64,000 nt of DNA from Membranihabitans maritimus (lineage in GTDB: Bacteria > Bacteroidota > Bacteroidia > Chitinophagales > Saprospiraceae), in NCBI RefSeq assembly GCF_021729145.1, contig NZ_JAJSLW010000004.1:248001-312000 (forward strand). The letters are read 5' to 3'. Positions 32,089-42,093 of this stretch are shown one piece after another; position 1 is the first letter of the stretch; the number at the start of each line of letters is the position of its first letter. The notes under the pieces are model-generated. The model did no database searches. It saw only the letters and a program-made list of their open reading frames with translations, and was not told the origin of the DNA. A program made the translations under genes and the position numbers.

Positions 32089-33450
32089 TCAATTTTGCCA
32101 TTTGGTGCTTTTCCACCAATCCCCTGCCATTATGCAACCATAGGGTATAATTTCATCCTCAATCGTACCTAATTTGAATTGCTGGATTTGATCTTTAACA
32201 ATTTCTGCATTTTTATAAGCACTTGGAAGTTCAGAGATATCTATCTGCCCGGAATAAAATCGAACGTCCAGGTCCCTGATCTCTTCAAATAAAATTTCCT
32301 CAGCACTTCGATTACTATTATCTCTTTTATGTTGTGACCTGCTCATGTTCCTCCCAGCGCCATGAGGAGCAAAACCAAGATTATTTTCAGTTGCTTTCCC
32401 ACTAACTATCAAAATGGGTTGTCCCATATTAAGAGGAATAATTCTGAAATCCGTTGTAGAATCAATTATGAGTTCATCACATAAAGGAGTGGCACCTTTT
32501 GCATGATAGAACAGGTTGTCCTTTTTAAAAACAAAATTGTGTTCATTCCAAAACCAATCTACTATGTCTACACCTACATTTTTTGCTACTTCCTCATGAA
32601 TAAGTAAATGGTTCAATCTTGTCCATTCACGTATTGTCATAAGAGCCTCCCAATATTCTTTTCCCTCCTGTGTATCAAAAGGAATCCAGGCATTTAATTT
32701 TGGACAACGGGGTGAAATCCTTTTACGAAACTTTTCTGCCACCTGCATTCCTGATTTGAATAGCCTGGCACCAAGGCCACGGCTTCCATGATGGGTTACC
32801 ATACAGGTTTTCCCCGTATTTTTGGATTGGCCAACAAAGAGAAAATGATTACCATCTCCCTGTGTCATGAGATGGGTTTCTGCCAGTTCACTGGATTTCG
32901 GATCTTTAAGGAATTTATTATTTTTTATTTGATCCGATATATCTCGGGGTAACAATTTCCGGGTATTAACTTTTCTGCCACCCGGGCCGAAATGAGTGAT
33001 TCTTTGGGCACTATCCAATATACATTTAGGCGTAACATTTTCAACTATAGAAATAGCGACAGAACAACAAATATCAGCTCCATGCATGGATGGATGAATA
33101 GCATTGTCCGTAACGACAATTCCGCCTACAGGAATTTGACCTACTGGTCCGGCAGGACAAGCATCAGGCATAATAGCTCCGGTAACCACAGTAGGGGTCC
33201 TCATTACTGCATCCATAGTCCGAATTACCTTGGCAAGATTGCTCTTTTCATTGGCACTTACTGCAGAAATATTTTTAAAATACCGTAAGGGCTTACAATG
33301 TGGATCTATGGGAGGGGGTGGACTCACCTCCATTAAATATCTTTTCAAATCTTCTCCTCGCAAATCGTATTTATTAGCAAATGAGATTGCCTTTCCAAAC
33401 CACGGGCCTGGTTGGTATCCCATTTCAATAAGTGTATTGCCGTCTATCAT
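32089..33450 (-). CDS. rtcB: RtcB family RNA ligase
   Basis: A 453-residue RtcB-type 3'-phosphate/5'-OH RNA ligase. Metal ligands are visible: D126 and C129 (HGADICC), the GDGNHFLF segment, and the His in HHGSRGLG. The guanylylation motif HGAGRNMSR is near residue 375. RtcB uses GTP and Mn to rejoin broken RNAs, as in RNA repair. It is the shorter bacterial form without intein. No archease or RtcA gene is adjacent. On the same strand, 38 bp upstream, is a K+ channel gene, perhaps only by chance. Confidence 0.93.
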   Translation of the reverse strand: MIDGNTLIEMGYQPGPWFGKAISFANKYDLRGEDLKRYLMEVSPPPPIDPHCKPLRYFKNISAVSANEKSNLAKVIRTMDAVMRTPTVVTGAIMPDACPAGPVGQIPVGGIVVTDNAIHPSMHGADICCSVAISIVENVTPKCILDSAQRITHFGPGGRKVNTRKLLPRDISDQIKNNKFLKDPKSSELAETHLMTQGDGNHFLFVGQSKNTGKTCMVTHHGSRGLGARLFKSGMQVAEKFRKRISPRCPKLNAWIPFDTQEGKEYWEALMTIREWTRLNHLLIHEEVAKNVGVDIVDWFWNEHNFVFKKDNLFYHAKGATPLCDELIIDSTTDFRIIPLNMGQPILIVSGKATENNLGFAPHGAGRNMSRSQHKRDNSNRSAEEILFEEIRDLDVRFYSGQIDISELPSAYKNAEIVKDQIQQFKLGTIEDEIIPYGCIMAGDWWKSTKWQN

Positions 33451-33488
33451 GTGGATTAATTAGCCTGGCCTCCTACGATAATAAATTT

Positions 33489-33809
33489 TTATTCTCCCTT
33501 GGATTTTGCTTTTCGTTTTATTTCGTTGTAGTGATTATATACCGTATGAATAAAACTTAAAATCATACCTAACCCCATTAAAATATAAAATATAGTAAAT
33601 AATTTACCAACGCTGGTCTGGGGAGAAAAGTCTCCGTATCCTATGGTCGTTAAGGTAATGACAGAAAAATAAAGAGAGTCAATCCAGCTCCATCCTTCTA
33701 TCCAATGATATGTAATACTACCAATAGCGAGAATAAGTACAGATGTAAATAGTAAACTTCTGTATTCTTTATCTTTGAGAAAGGTAATTATCGTTTGTAG
33801 GAAAATCAT
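33489..33809 (-). CDS. Two-helix potassium channel
   Basis: A 106-residue protein with two membrane helices (about 18-35 and 70-92) around a pore loop with the K+ selectivity filter TTIGYGD. A minimal KcsA-like pore with a short basic C-terminal tail and no regulatory RCK domain. It should form tetramers in the inner membrane and conduct potassium. Its stop is 38 bp from the rtcB start, and they may share a transcript. Confidence 0.9.
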   Translation of the reverse strand: MIFLQTIITFLKDKEYRSLLFTSVLILAIGSITYHWIEGWSWIDSLYFSVITLTTIGYGDFSPQTSVGKLFTIFYILMGLGMILSFIHTVYNHYNEIKRKAKSKGE

Positions 33810-33873
33810 TGTGACAGGCTCTTAGCAGGCGTTTGTTGTTCTTACAATTTACGATATTTTACAATAAACTATA

Positions 33874-33918
33874 ATAAAAAAGGCAATAGCTTTATGTAAA
33901 TGATAAAGTTATTGCCTT
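33874..33918 (-). terminator. Terminator of the acetyl-CoA synthetase gene
   Basis: 16-bp stem with one mismatch (33880-33895 with 33903-33918), followed on the minus strand by a T run. It lies 22 bp beyond the acs stop. Confidence 0.85.
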
Positions 33919-33939
33919 AGACAAAATATTGATGTTACA

Positions 33940-35841
33940 TTATTTTTTAACCATCGGAGAATTTTCAATAATTTCTTCTACAACGTCCGGGTTGAGCAGT
34001 GTAGAAGTATCACCGAGATTGGAGATATCACCACTGGCAACTTTTCTGAGAATTCTTCTCATAATCTTACCACTTCGGGTTTTTGGCAAACCACTTACGA
34101 CCTGAATAATATCCGGCTTGGCGATAGGCCCGATTTCTTTTCGTACCGTTTCATTTATTTCGTCCTTAAAAGCTTGTTCACTATGCACATGCCTGTCACA
34201 AATAATATAGGCATAAATTCCCTGCCCTTTAATATCGTGCGGGAAACCAACCACTGCAGATTCCACCACCCAGGGATGTTCATTTATAGCGTTTTCCACT
34301 TCAGCTGTTCCCATTCTATGTCCTGAGACATTGATTACGTCGTCTACCCTTCCAATAATACGGTACCTACCTTTCGCATCCCTGCGGGCTCCGTCCCCAG
34401 TAAAGTAATGGTTCTTAAAGGTTGAAAAATAAACTGTACGGCATCTCTCGTGATCACCGTAAAGTGTTCTTAAAATAGAAGGCCATGGATATTTCATGCA
34501 CAATAGACCTTCTACATTATTTTCTTTTATTTCATTTCCATCCTTATCGAGCAATACCGGTTGTACACCGGGTAAAGGATAGGTAGCATATGTAGGACGA
34601 AGTTCTGTCACATCTGGTATTGGACTTATCAAAATTCCTCCGGTTTCAGTTTGCCACCAGGTATCTACAAGTGGGCATTTTTCTTTCCCAATGTACGTAT
34701 TATACCATCTCCAGGCCTCCTCATTAATAGGCTCTCCAACCGAACCGATCACTTTAAGTGAGTTGAGAGAGTAGCGAGCTACCGGCTCAAGTCCCTTGCT
34801 CATCAATGATCGAATAGCCGTAGGCGCTGTATAAAATTGATTCACCTGATATTTGTCACAAATATCCCAAAACCTACCCGCATCAGGCCAGGTAGGTACT
34901 CCTTCAAACATCAAGGTCGTGGCCCCTGCCAATAAAGGTCCATAGACAATATAAGAATGCCCGGTGATCCACCCTATATCCGCTGTACACCAATATACAT
35001 CATTCTCTTCATATTGAAATACATTTACAAATGAATAGTAAGTGTACACCATATATCCTCCGCAAGTATGCACTACTCCTTTGGGTTTCCCGGTACTCCC
35101 TGAGGTATATAGAATGAATAACATGTCCTCAGAATCCATTTCTTCCGCCGGACAATCGGCATCAACTTTTTCCATTTCATCATGCCACCACACATCGCGA
35201 TCATTTTCAAGTCTAATGAACTGCTCTGTTCTTTTATACACTATGACTTTTTCTACGCACTCGCACTTTGAAACCCCCTCATCAACAATATCTTTAATGG
35301 GGATTTCTTTTTGGCCACGGAAGGCACCATCTGATGTAACTACTACTTTGCACTTGGCGTCATTGATACGATCCGCAAGAGATTGTGCTGAAAATCCGGC
35401 AAAAACAACTGAGTGGATTGCTCCAATTCTGGCACATGCCAAAACAGCAACTGCTAATTGCGGGACCATTGGCATATAGAGACACACTCTGTCTCCTTTT
35501 TTTACATTGTTGTTTTTAAGCACGTTAGCGAACTTACAAACTTGTTCGTGCAATTCACGATATGTCCATTTAATACCTTCGTCATTCGGATCATTAGGCT
35601 CCCAAATTATAGCCGTTTTATCGGGTTGGGTTTCTACGTGTCGATCCAGGCAATTTTCTGTTATGTTCAATTTACCATTTTCAAACCACTTGACATCTGG
35701 TTTTTCAAAGTTCCAGTCCAAAACTTTATCGTATGGTTTTTTCCATTTAAAGGTCTTAGCAATATTATCCCAAAATTTTTCTGGCTGTTCGACGCTTAAT
35801 TTATAGGACTCCTGATATTCGTCCCAATTCCTGATTCGCAT
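33940..35841 (-). CDS. acs: Acetyl-CoA synthetase
   Basis: A 633-residue AMP-forming ligase that activates acetate to acetyl-CoA through acetyl-AMP. The ANL motifs are clear: YTSGSTGKPKGVVHT (P-loop-like, about 253-267), DTWWQTETGG, YFTGDGARRD and the C-terminal PKTRSGKIMRR, whose Lys is the acetylation-controlled catalytic residue. The length is a little short of the 650 of E. coli but complete. Stand-alone gene with a strong terminator, divergent from the GH3-family gene. Confidence 0.95.
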   Translation of the reverse strand: MRIRNWDEYQESYKLSVEQPEKFWDNIAKTFKWKKPYDKVLDWNFEKPDVKWFENGKLNITENCLDRHVETQPDKTAIIWEPNDPNDEGIKWTYRELHEQVCKFANVLKNNNVKKGDRVCLYMPMVPQLAVAVLACARIGAIHSVVFAGFSAQSLADRINDAKCKVVVTSDGAFRGQKEIPIKDIVDEGVSKCECVEKVIVYKRTEQFIRLENDRDVWWHDEMEKVDADCPAEEMDSEDMLFILYTSGSTGKPKGVVHTCGGYMVYTYYSFVNVFQYEENDVYWCTADIGWITGHSYIVYGPLLAGATTLMFEGVPTWPDAGRFWDICDKYQVNQFYTAPTAIRSLMSKGLEPVARYSLNSLKVIGSVGEPINEEAWRWYNTYIGKEKCPLVDTWWQTETGGILISPIPDVTELRPTYATYPLPGVQPVLLDKDGNEIKENNVEGLLCMKYPWPSILRTLYGDHERCRTVYFSTFKNHYFTGDGARRDAKGRYRIIGRVDDVINVSGHRMGTAEVENAINEHPWVVESAVVGFPHDIKGQGIYAYIICDRHVHSEQAFKDEINETVRKEIGPIAKPDIIQVVSGLPKTRSGKIMRRILRKVASGDISNLGDTSTLLNPDVVEEIIENSPMVKK

Positions 35842-36133
35842 TTTAATTTATTTTAATAGTGTTAGAAGTTGATTTGATAAAATTGTTACTTTATCAGGGA
35901 TTAATTTGATTAATATATTCTTCTTTTCCAAGAAAAACCCCATAGTTTTTGCCGTAAAGTTTTCTTAATGAATTGTAGACACCTGATTATAGAATTCAAC
36001 ACCTTGTAATTCAATCCAATATGCCGATTATGAATATATGTTTGCGCAAACACTACTATTACAAAACATTTTCTACTTATAAGAATTATTATAGTACTTG
36101 AATTCCGAATAAAACCAAATTTATAGTAAAAAC

Positions 36134-37666
36134 ATGCCAATACTTGGATCCGTTATAAAAAGTCTTATTGAAGTTAAAGATTCTCTAACACCTGAATCAA
36201 ATCCCCTAAAAGAACAGGAAGGGGTATTAAGAGAACTTTTGAAGAAAGCAGAAAGAAGTTCATTTGGGGAAGCATACAACTTTACTGCCATAGGTCAAAG
36301 TAACTCTGTAGTTTCTGATTTCAAAAAATCTATTCCTTACTTTGATTATAATAAAATGCATAGTGAATGGTGGAAAGATTTTGAAAAGGGAGTAAATAAT
36401 CTCACCTGGCCGGGACAACCTTCTTACTTTGCATTGAGTTCTGGAACTACCGGGAATGGAAGCAAGCGTATACCTGTTACAGATGAAATGCTTGATGCCA
36501 TACGAAAAGCAGGTATCAAACAAATTAGCGCGCTCTCCAACTTTGACCTCTCACCTGAATTTTTCGAAAAAGAGATAATGATGCTGGGTAGTTCTACAGA
36601 TCTGGAAGAAAGGAAAGGTCATTTGGAGGGCGAAATAAGCGGGATAAGTGCCAGTAATATTCCCTTTTGGTTCAGACGTTTTTACAAACCCGGTGAAAAA
36701 ATAGCTGGCATTAACGATTGGGATGAAAGGGTGGAGGAAATTGCTAAAAATGCCAGAAAATGGGATATTGGCGCATTGAGTGGTATTCCCAGTTGGATGG
36801 AGTTGATGATGAGACGGGTAATTGAATATAATGGCCTGAAGAATATTCATGAAATTTGGCCCAATCTGAAAGTTTTTGCTTCCGGGGGCGTAGCTTTTTC
36901 ACCGTACGAAAAGAGTTTTAATTCCCTTCTTGAGCACCCCATTACGATCATTGATACTTATTTGGCATCTGAAGGGTTTTTAGCCTACCAGGAGCGACCG
37001 GAAACCGAATCTATGAAACTTATTACCGATAATGGTATCTACTTTGAATTTATACCATTTGAATCACAATATATTAATGTTGATGGGTCGGTTGTACAGA
37101 ATGCCCCTTCTTTAGGATTAGGTGAAGTAGTAGCCGGGAAAGAATACATATTAATCATCAGTACGGTGTCGGGTTTATGGAGGTACAGTATTGGTGATAC
37201 CATTGAATTTACGGATGTAGAAAGAGCAGAAATCAAAATAACGGGAAGAACGAAATTTTTTATGAATGTAGTTGGGTCCCAGTTGTCGGTCAACAAAATG
37301 AATGATGGGATGAAACACCTGGAAAAAAAGTTCGACATTTCAATTCCTGAGTTTACCCTTGCCGCCATTCGATTGGATGGAAAATTTTTTCATAAATGGT
37401 ATTTGGGATGTGACCATTGTCATGTAAAGGGAAGTGAATTAGCTGATCAATTAGATACATACTTTAAAAAAGCAAATAAAAATTACGGTGTTGCTAGAAG
37501 TAAGTCACTTGAAGGGATAATTGTGAAAGTAGTCCCAACCAAAATATTTAATGAATGGCAATCGAAAAATAAGAAAAAAGGAGGTCAGGTTAAAATGGAA
37601 AAAGTAATGGATGAAGATAAATTTAAAGAGTGGGAAAAATTTGTCCAGAACTTTGAGAATATTTAG
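36134..37666 (+). CDS. GH3 auxin-responsive-promoter family protein (acyl-amide synthetase-like)
   Basis: A 510-residue protein of the GH3 family, distant ANL adenylating enzymes. The ATP-binding SSGTTGNGSKRIPV motif lies near 97-110, followed by the NIP/FWFRR region, SGGVAFSPYE and DTYLASEG, and the C-terminal FHKWYLGCDH segment. Plant members conjugate amino acids to hormones. The bacterial ones, frequent in Bacteroidota, have no settled role. Divergent from acs across 292 bp and 10 bp from the convergent metalloprotein gene. Confidence 0.9.
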   Translation: MPILGSVIKSLIEVKDSLTPESNPLKEQEGVLRELLKKAERSSFGEAYNFTAIGQSNSVVSDFKKSIPYFDYNKMHSEWWKDFEKGVNNLTWPGQPSYFALSSGTTGNGSKRIPVTDEMLDAIRKAGIKQISALSNFDLSPEFFEKEIMMLGSSTDLEERKGHLEGEISGISASNIPFWFRRFYKPGEKIAGINDWDERVEEIAKNARKWDIGALSGIPSWMELMMRRVIEYNGLKNIHEIWPNLKVFASGGVAFSPYEKSFNSLLEHPITIIDTYLASEGFLAYQERPETESMKLITDNGIYFEFIPFESQYINVDGSVVQNAPSLGLGEVVAGKEYILIISTVSGLWRYSIGDTIEFTDVERAEIKITGRTKFFMNVVGSQLSVNKMNDGMKHLEKKFDISIPEFTLAAIRLDGKFFHKWYLGCDHCHVKGSELADQLDTYFKKANKNYGVARSKSLEGIIVKVVPTKIFNEWQSKNKKKGGQVKMEKVMDEDKFKEWEKFVQNFENI

Positions 37667-37676
37667 CCATGAAAAA

Positions 37677-38306
37677 TCAATGAAATTTCTCGGGAATAGA
37701 ATCTTTCAACTTGTTGGCAATTTTGACGATTTCTTCAGGGGCAAGATACAATCGCTGGATTTTTTGTTTATAGGTTTGTGAGAGGCTAGTGTGATTTAAA
37801 ATAAATTTTTTTGTTTCAATGATATAATTACTCATTCCGTTGGCTATTGCATAAGTATCTGCTGTTCGTTCGGCAGATTTAACGTGTTCGTGTAATAACA
37901 AATATTTAATGCCAAAAAATATAAGGTTGATACTACTTCGATTTAAATAATCCATAATGTGTCCCAATTCATGTCCCAACCAACCTATAAGCACATCGGA
38001 TGGTACATCTTCGACTGTAAACTCAGCATTTTCTATATTGAATTTTGTACTGACAAAAACAAAATATTTCCGATTTTTTTTGGGACCTAATAAAGAGACA
38101 AAACCCGGTTGAGCCTGCATAAAAGACTTGGTAATATTGTCTTTAAATTTAAACTCTATACGAACATCTGACAATTCCGGGTAATACGATAGCGCAATTG
38201 TGGTCTCCCTATATATCTTTTTAGGAATAATTTTTTTATGTGTTACATTTTTTTTGTTCATAAAACCGAGCGAAGAAGTTAGGTTTATAAAAGAAAGAGC
38301 ATTCAA
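37677..38306 (-). CDS. HELGH-motif zinc metalloprotein
   Basis: A 209-residue protein with a gluzincin-like HExxH motif (GWLGHELGHIMDYL) and a downstream E..AD (SAERTADTYAI) that would supply the third zinc ligand, as in M48-type peptidases. It has no obvious signal peptide. ATG alternatives are at 38306 and 38261 (MNKKN); the second removes a weakly hydrophobic leader. A hydrophobic stretch (INLIFFGIKYLLL) follows the active site and could associate with the membrane. It may be a peptidase, but activity is not known for this subgroup. Confidence 0.7.
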   Translation of the reverse strand: MNALSFINLTSSLGFMNKKNVTHKKIIPKKIYRETTIALSYYPELSDVRIEFKFKDNITKSFMQAQPGFVSLLGPKKNRKYFVFVSTKFNIENAEFTVEDVPSDVLIGWLGHELGHIMDYLNRSSINLIFFGIKYLLLHEHVKSAERTADTYAIANGMSNYIIETKKFILNHTSLSQTYKQKIQRLYLAPEEIVKIANKLKDSIPEKFH

Positions 38307-38380
38307 CCTTTCAGTGTATCATACGAAAACGTCTTAAGAATGTTTGATTTGCCAGCGAATATTGTTATTAGTTCGATTTG

Positions 38381-38797
38381 CTAAGACTTCAATATCCCAT
38401 CTATCGAAAATTTTCTACCACCTAAGAATATCAATGTCAAAAAAACGGAACCATACATCAATGCCAATTCTTTACTTCCCCCACCTTCGGCGTTAGCAAT
38501 AAACAAAGGAGCCTCGGAATGAATCACAAATCCGGCAATGAGCATAGTAACCAATAAAATAGTGGCAGCAATTCTGGTTTTAAAACCTATGATTAATAGA
38601 ATAGAGCATATAGCTTCTGCAAATACTGCCGATAAAAGAGAGACTTCCTCTCCCATACCCAGAACCGATGCAAACTTCCAATCCCCGTTAATGACTTTCA
38701 TTACTTTCATCCAGCCGTGTCCAAAAAGCATAAATAGACCAAAAATAACCCTGAGAACCAGGCTGGCAAAATCTGTTTGAATAGATGATTTTTGCAT
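38381..38797 (-). CDS. DoxX family membrane protein
   Basis: A 138-residue protein with four membrane helices, the N-terminal ASLVLRVIFGLFMLFGHGWMK segment and the FAEAICSILLIIGFKTRIAA motif typical of DoxX/SURF4-like proteins. The family is linked to quinone or thiosulfate oxidation in some organisms, but most members, this one included, are unassigned. Single gene divergent from the hydroxylase gene. Confidence 0.88.
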   Translation of the reverse strand: MQKSSIQTDFASLVLRVIFGLFMLFGHGWMKVMKVINGDWKFASVLGMGEEVSLLSAVFAEAICSILLIIGFKTRIAATILLVTMLIAGFVIHSEAPLFIANAEGGGSKELALMYGSVFLTLIFLGGRKFSIDGILKS

Positions 38798-38905
38798 TTA
38801 TTTTTTATTTGGTGAACGAATTGACTGATAATAAGTTTAAAAATATTTGTTACGGATGTGAAATTAAATGTGATATTTATTACACGTTTCCAATCAAAGG
38901 ATCTT

Positions 38906-38913
38906 TACATTTG
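38906..38913 (+). promoter_or_regulatory. -7 box TACATTTG
   Basis: TAnnTTTG match 20 bp upstream of the ATG at 38934. Confidence 0.5.
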
Positions 38914-38933
38914 AAAAATATTATTCTTTAAAA

Positions 38934-39833
38934 ATGGTTGAAAGATATTTTAAAATTATTATTGATTCCTTTACAGGCTATTGGAATTATTTGATTTTTG
39001 AACTATCAAATTTTTCCTGGCACAACTATCTTTACTGGCTAATCGGTTTATCCCTTTTGATTTGGAGTATGGAAATAATAATTCCCTGGCGTAAAAATCA
39101 ACCCATCTTTAGGAAAGATTTTTGGTTAGATTCCTTTTATATGTTTTTCAATTTTTTTCTTTTTTCCCTTATTGGATACAATGCTATTTCAAATGTAGGC
39201 GTCGAACTATTTAATGATTTTTTAGGGATGTTTGGAATAACTAATATTGTTGCTTTTGAGATCCAATCCTGGCCTACATGGGCACAGTGGTTGACACTAT
39301 TTCTAATAGCAGACTTTATTCAGTGGTGTGTCCATTTATCTCTCCACAGATTTCCTTTCCTCTGGGAGTTTCACAAACTACATCATTCCGTAAAAGAGAT
39401 GGGATTTGCTGCCCATTTGCGATTCCATTGGATGGAAACAATTATTTATAAAACTATTCAATACATTCCTTTGGCCATGATAGGATTTGGGATACAGGAC
39501 TTTTTTATTGTCCATGTATTTACACTGGCGATAGGGCACCTAAATCACAGCAACTTGAATCTGGATTACGGTCCATTAAAATATATTTTTAACAATCCCA
39601 AAATGCACATTTGGCATCACGCAAAGGAATTGCCTGAAGATCACAAATACGGTGCAAACTTCGGACTTTCCCTTAGTATTTGGGATTATTTATTCAGGAC
39701 GGCATACATTCCTTACGACGGACGTGATATTGAATTGGGATTTAGCGGAGATGAAAAATTCCCAGAAAGATTTACTGATCAAATGCTGCAACCCTTTAAA
39801 TCAGATTTAAAAGAAACGCATAAAATCGATTAA
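38934..39833 (+). CDS. Sterol desaturase / fatty acid hydroxylase superfamily protein
   Basis: A 299-residue integral membrane di-iron enzyme. The histidine boxes are visible: HLSLH and HKLHH (about 137-155), HLNHSN and the C-terminal MHIWHHA. Four or five hydrophobic helices surround them. The superfamily hydroxylates or desaturates lipids; in bacteria substrates include carotenoids, ornithine lipids and alkylglycerols. The substrate here is unknown. Transcribed alone. Confidence 0.9.
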   Translation: MVERYFKIIIDSFTGYWNYLIFELSNFSWHNYLYWLIGLSLLIWSMEIIIPWRKNQPIFRKDFWLDSFYMFFNFFLFSLIGYNAISNVGVELFNDFLGMFGITNIVAFEIQSWPTWAQWLTLFLIADFIQWCVHLSLHRFPFLWEFHKLHHSVKEMGFAAHLRFHWMETIIYKTIQYIPLAMIGFGIQDFFIVHVFTLAIGHLNHSNLNLDYGPLKYIFNNPKMHIWHHAKELPEDHKYGANFGLSLSIWDYLFRTAYIPYDGRDIELGFSGDEKFPERFTDQMLQPFKSDLKETHKID

Positions 39834-40052
39834 AACCAATTTTATAAACGTGTAACGGCAAATTCTTTTTGCATAATTTACCTGTCTCAAAAGATAAAAT
39901 CTCCACTACCATTGCAATAAGGTTAGAAGAAATGTACTCTTATTTAACAGACGTCTTTTCGCATTTATACATAACTTCCAGGGTATACAATTCTAAAAAG
40001 TCTATAAATTCAAGAAGAAAGGTTCCTCCCAAAATCTTGATTGCATATTTGT

Positions 40053-40889
40053 TTAGTCCATTCGTTGTCGATAATCACTAGGAGTAACACCTAATACCTT
40101 TTTTACATACCGTGTAAAAAAGGAGCGACTGGAGAATTCCATCTGATCAGCAATTTCGGCAACGTTTAGATTTTTGTTTTGTAATAATACCAGTATTCTT
40201 TCTTTTGTATACCGTCGGATCCATTCGGATGCTGAAACACCGGTATTTTGTTTGCATACAAAATTCAAATGCTTCGGCGTAATATAAAGCTCCCCGGCGT
40301 AAAACTGTACTTCCCTCTCTTTCATACAATGGTCTTGCACCAATTGCAAAAACCTTTCATATAAAGTACCGGATTGCAAGCTGCGTTTATGGCGTTCATA
40401 TGCATTGGCAAATGTATGCCACATTTCAAGAATGAATATTTGCATCTGGAGCTTTAGTGCTTCTTCATAAAAAAGATGATCAAATTCTAAAAACCTGTTG
40501 TGTAAATTTTGGTAGTTCGCAATAATTTTTTGTTCATCCACTTTGCTAATGGTTTTAACAGGATGCTCTTTGGAATATAGAATAGCATCAATGGACCAAT
40601 TTTGATCCGGAATATTATCCATCAAAAAATCTTTTTCCACGAGCAATACACTGGCTTTAAAATTTTGGGTGCAATGTAAGTCAGACAATTTACTGTCAGC
40701 GAACCAAAATAAGAACTCCCCAGCCATACACTTCATAGGCTTATCATTGAATAAGAACTCAATGCTTCCCTCATGACAGAGTAAATGAGTATGAAAATAG
40801 CCGTGAAAGAATTTACGGAAATCTACCAAAAACTCAACTCCATTAGTGACTTCTAACATAACAACACGGGGATCCTTTTCTTCCCTCAT
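40053..40889 (-). CDS. AraC family transcriptional regulator
   Basis: A 278-residue regulator: an N-terminal cupin-like sensing domain (about 10-150) and a C-terminal double helix-turn-helix (about 180-278) with the AraC signature NVAEIADQMEFSSRSFFTRYVKK and the LGVTPSDYRQ ending. It is divergent from the six-gene run starting at 41005, across 115 bp, and is the natural candidate for its regulator. The inducer is unknown. Confidence 0.92.
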   Translation of the reverse strand: MREEKDPRVVMLEVTNGVEFLVDFRKFFHGYFHTHLLCHEGSIEFLFNDKPMKCMAGEFLFWFADSKLSDLHCTQNFKASVLLVEKDFLMDNIPDQNWSIDAILYSKEHPVKTISKVDEQKIIANYQNLHNRFLEFDHLFYEEALKLQMQIFILEMWHTFANAYERHKRSLQSGTLYERFLQLVQDHCMKEREVQFYAGELYITPKHLNFVCKQNTGVSASEWIRRYTKERILVLLQNKNLNVAEIADQMEFSSRSFFTRYVKKVLGVTPSDYRQRMD

Positions 40890-40975
40890 TCTTTATTCTG
40901 ATATTTTGGGACAAAAATACGTAATATTTGACATTATAGACGAATAATGTGTAACATAAGAGATATGAATCCCTG

Positions 40976-40983
40976 TATATTTG
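40976..40983 (+). promoter_or_regulatory. -7 box TATATTTG of the six-gene run
   Basis: TAnnTTTG match 21 bp upstream of the acetyltransferase ATG, in the gap shared with the divergent araC-type gene. Confidence 0.55.
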
Positions 40984-41004
40984 CATAGAACAATTATAGA
41001 AGGT

Positions 41005-41565
41005 ATGAATAATTCGGATATTTTCAAGCGATTAGCAAACGGAGAAACTATCTTTTCAGGGGATCCGCAAGCAGGAGAAATGCGTAAAGCATCAGATGCC
41101 ACAAGAAAGTTACTTGTCAAAATGAACAGTTCTTCTGACCCTATTAAAATCAGGGAACTATTGAGCCAAATCACAGGTTTTGACATCGATGAAAGCACGG
41201 CTGTATTTCCACCATTATACCTCAATTATGGGAAAAATACCAAAATAGGGAAAAATGTCTTTATCAATTTTAATTGTGTTTTTCTAGATTTAGGAGGAAT
41301 TACCATCGAAGACCATGTCCTAATTGCGCCAAAAGTTAGTTTACTTTCCGAAGGACATCCAATATCTCCGGAATCCCGACATTCACTTGTTCCTGGCCAC
41401 ATTCATATCAAAAAGAACGCATGGATTGGAGCAAATGCAACGATTTTACAAGGGGTAACCATTGGTGAAAATTCAGTTGTTGCTGCAGGTGCAGTGGTTT
41501 CAAAAGATGTTCCCGACAACACGATCGTTGGTGGGATTCCAGCGAAAATTCTTAAATCTATATAA
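41005..41565 (+). CDS. Maltose/galactoside O-acetyltransferase-like hexapeptide protein
   Basis: A 186-residue LbH acetyltransferase. The start is set at the ATG at 41005; the TTG at 40981 lies on the -7 box and is rejected. It has the N-terminal Mac domain (about 10-60), then [21 protein letters not shown], the [13 protein letters not shown] loop carrying the catalytic His of the Maa/LacA group, and terminal [23 protein letters not shown]. It acetylates sugars or similar hydroxyl groups with acetyl-CoA. First gene of the run, 3 bp before the cyclophilin-like gene. Confidence 0.88.
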   Translation: MNNSDIFKRLANGETIFSGDPQAGEMRKASDATRKLLVKMNSSSDPIKIRELLSQITGFDIDESTAVFPPLYLNYGKNTKIGKNVFINFNCVFLDLGGITIEDHVLIAPKVSLLSEGHPISPESRHSLVPGHIHIKKNAWIGANATILQGVTIGENSVVAAGAVVSKDVPDNTIVGGIPAKILKSI

Positions 41566-41568
41566 ATT

Positions 41569-41994
41569 ATGGAATACACTGTGACCCTCTTATTTATAGT
41601 AACCATTTTTTCGGGTTATACATCAGTACCAAAACAGGAACATATGAAACTTAGATTAACAATAGGGGAAAAAACAAGTAGTGCAATCCTATACGATACA
41701 CCTTCAAGCAGGGATTTTGCTTCATTGTTGCCATTGACGCTTCAATTGGAAGACTATGCCCACACCGAAAAAATCGCATCCCTTTCCAAAAAGCTCTCTA
41801 CCAAAGATGCTCCCGTTGGTTTTAATCCATCCATTGGAGACCTGACCTATTACGCACCCTGGGGCAATATAGCCTTGTTCTATAAGGATTTCGACTATTC
41901 CAAAGGATTGATTTCTCTTGGGAAAATAACCAGTGGAATGGAAAATTTTGCCGTAAAAGGTTCAGTGACCGTAAAAATTGAAAGGGAAAAATAA
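41569..41994 (+). CDS. Cyclophilin-like fold protein
   Basis: A 141-residue protein with a hydrophobic N-terminus (residues 3-17, a possible signal or anchor) followed by a cyclophilin-like domain: MKLRLTIGEKTSSAILYDTPSSRDFASLLPLTL, APVGFNPSIGDLTYYAPWGNIALFYKDF and LISLGKITSG. This matches the bacterial Cyclophil_like family, which lacks a demonstrated isomerase activity. It commonly sits with carboxymuconolactone decarboxylase-like and cupin genes, as here. Confidence 0.8.
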   Translation: MEYTVTLLFIVTIFSGYTSVPKQEHMKLRLTIGEKTSSAILYDTPSSRDFASLLPLTLQLEDYAHTEKIASLSKKLSTKDAPVGFNPSIGDLTYYAPWGNIALFYKDFDYSKGLISLGKITSGMENFAVKGSVTVKIEREK

Positions 41995-42093
41995 ATTGAA
42001 AAATGGAGGCTCACACTTGTCAGGTTTATTACTGCAATCCTTTTAACAGTATTGTTCTCAAAAATAAATTTTAAAATTATAAATCAATATATT

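Noticed and set aside
39869-40081. 70-codon open frame after the hydroxylase gene
   Set aside because: Overlaps the end of the AraC gene on the other strand, has no family signature and a random composition. Treated as chance.
40981-41004. TTG start for the acetyltransferase
   Set aside because: It overlaps the -7 promoter element. The ATG at 41005 fits the family start.
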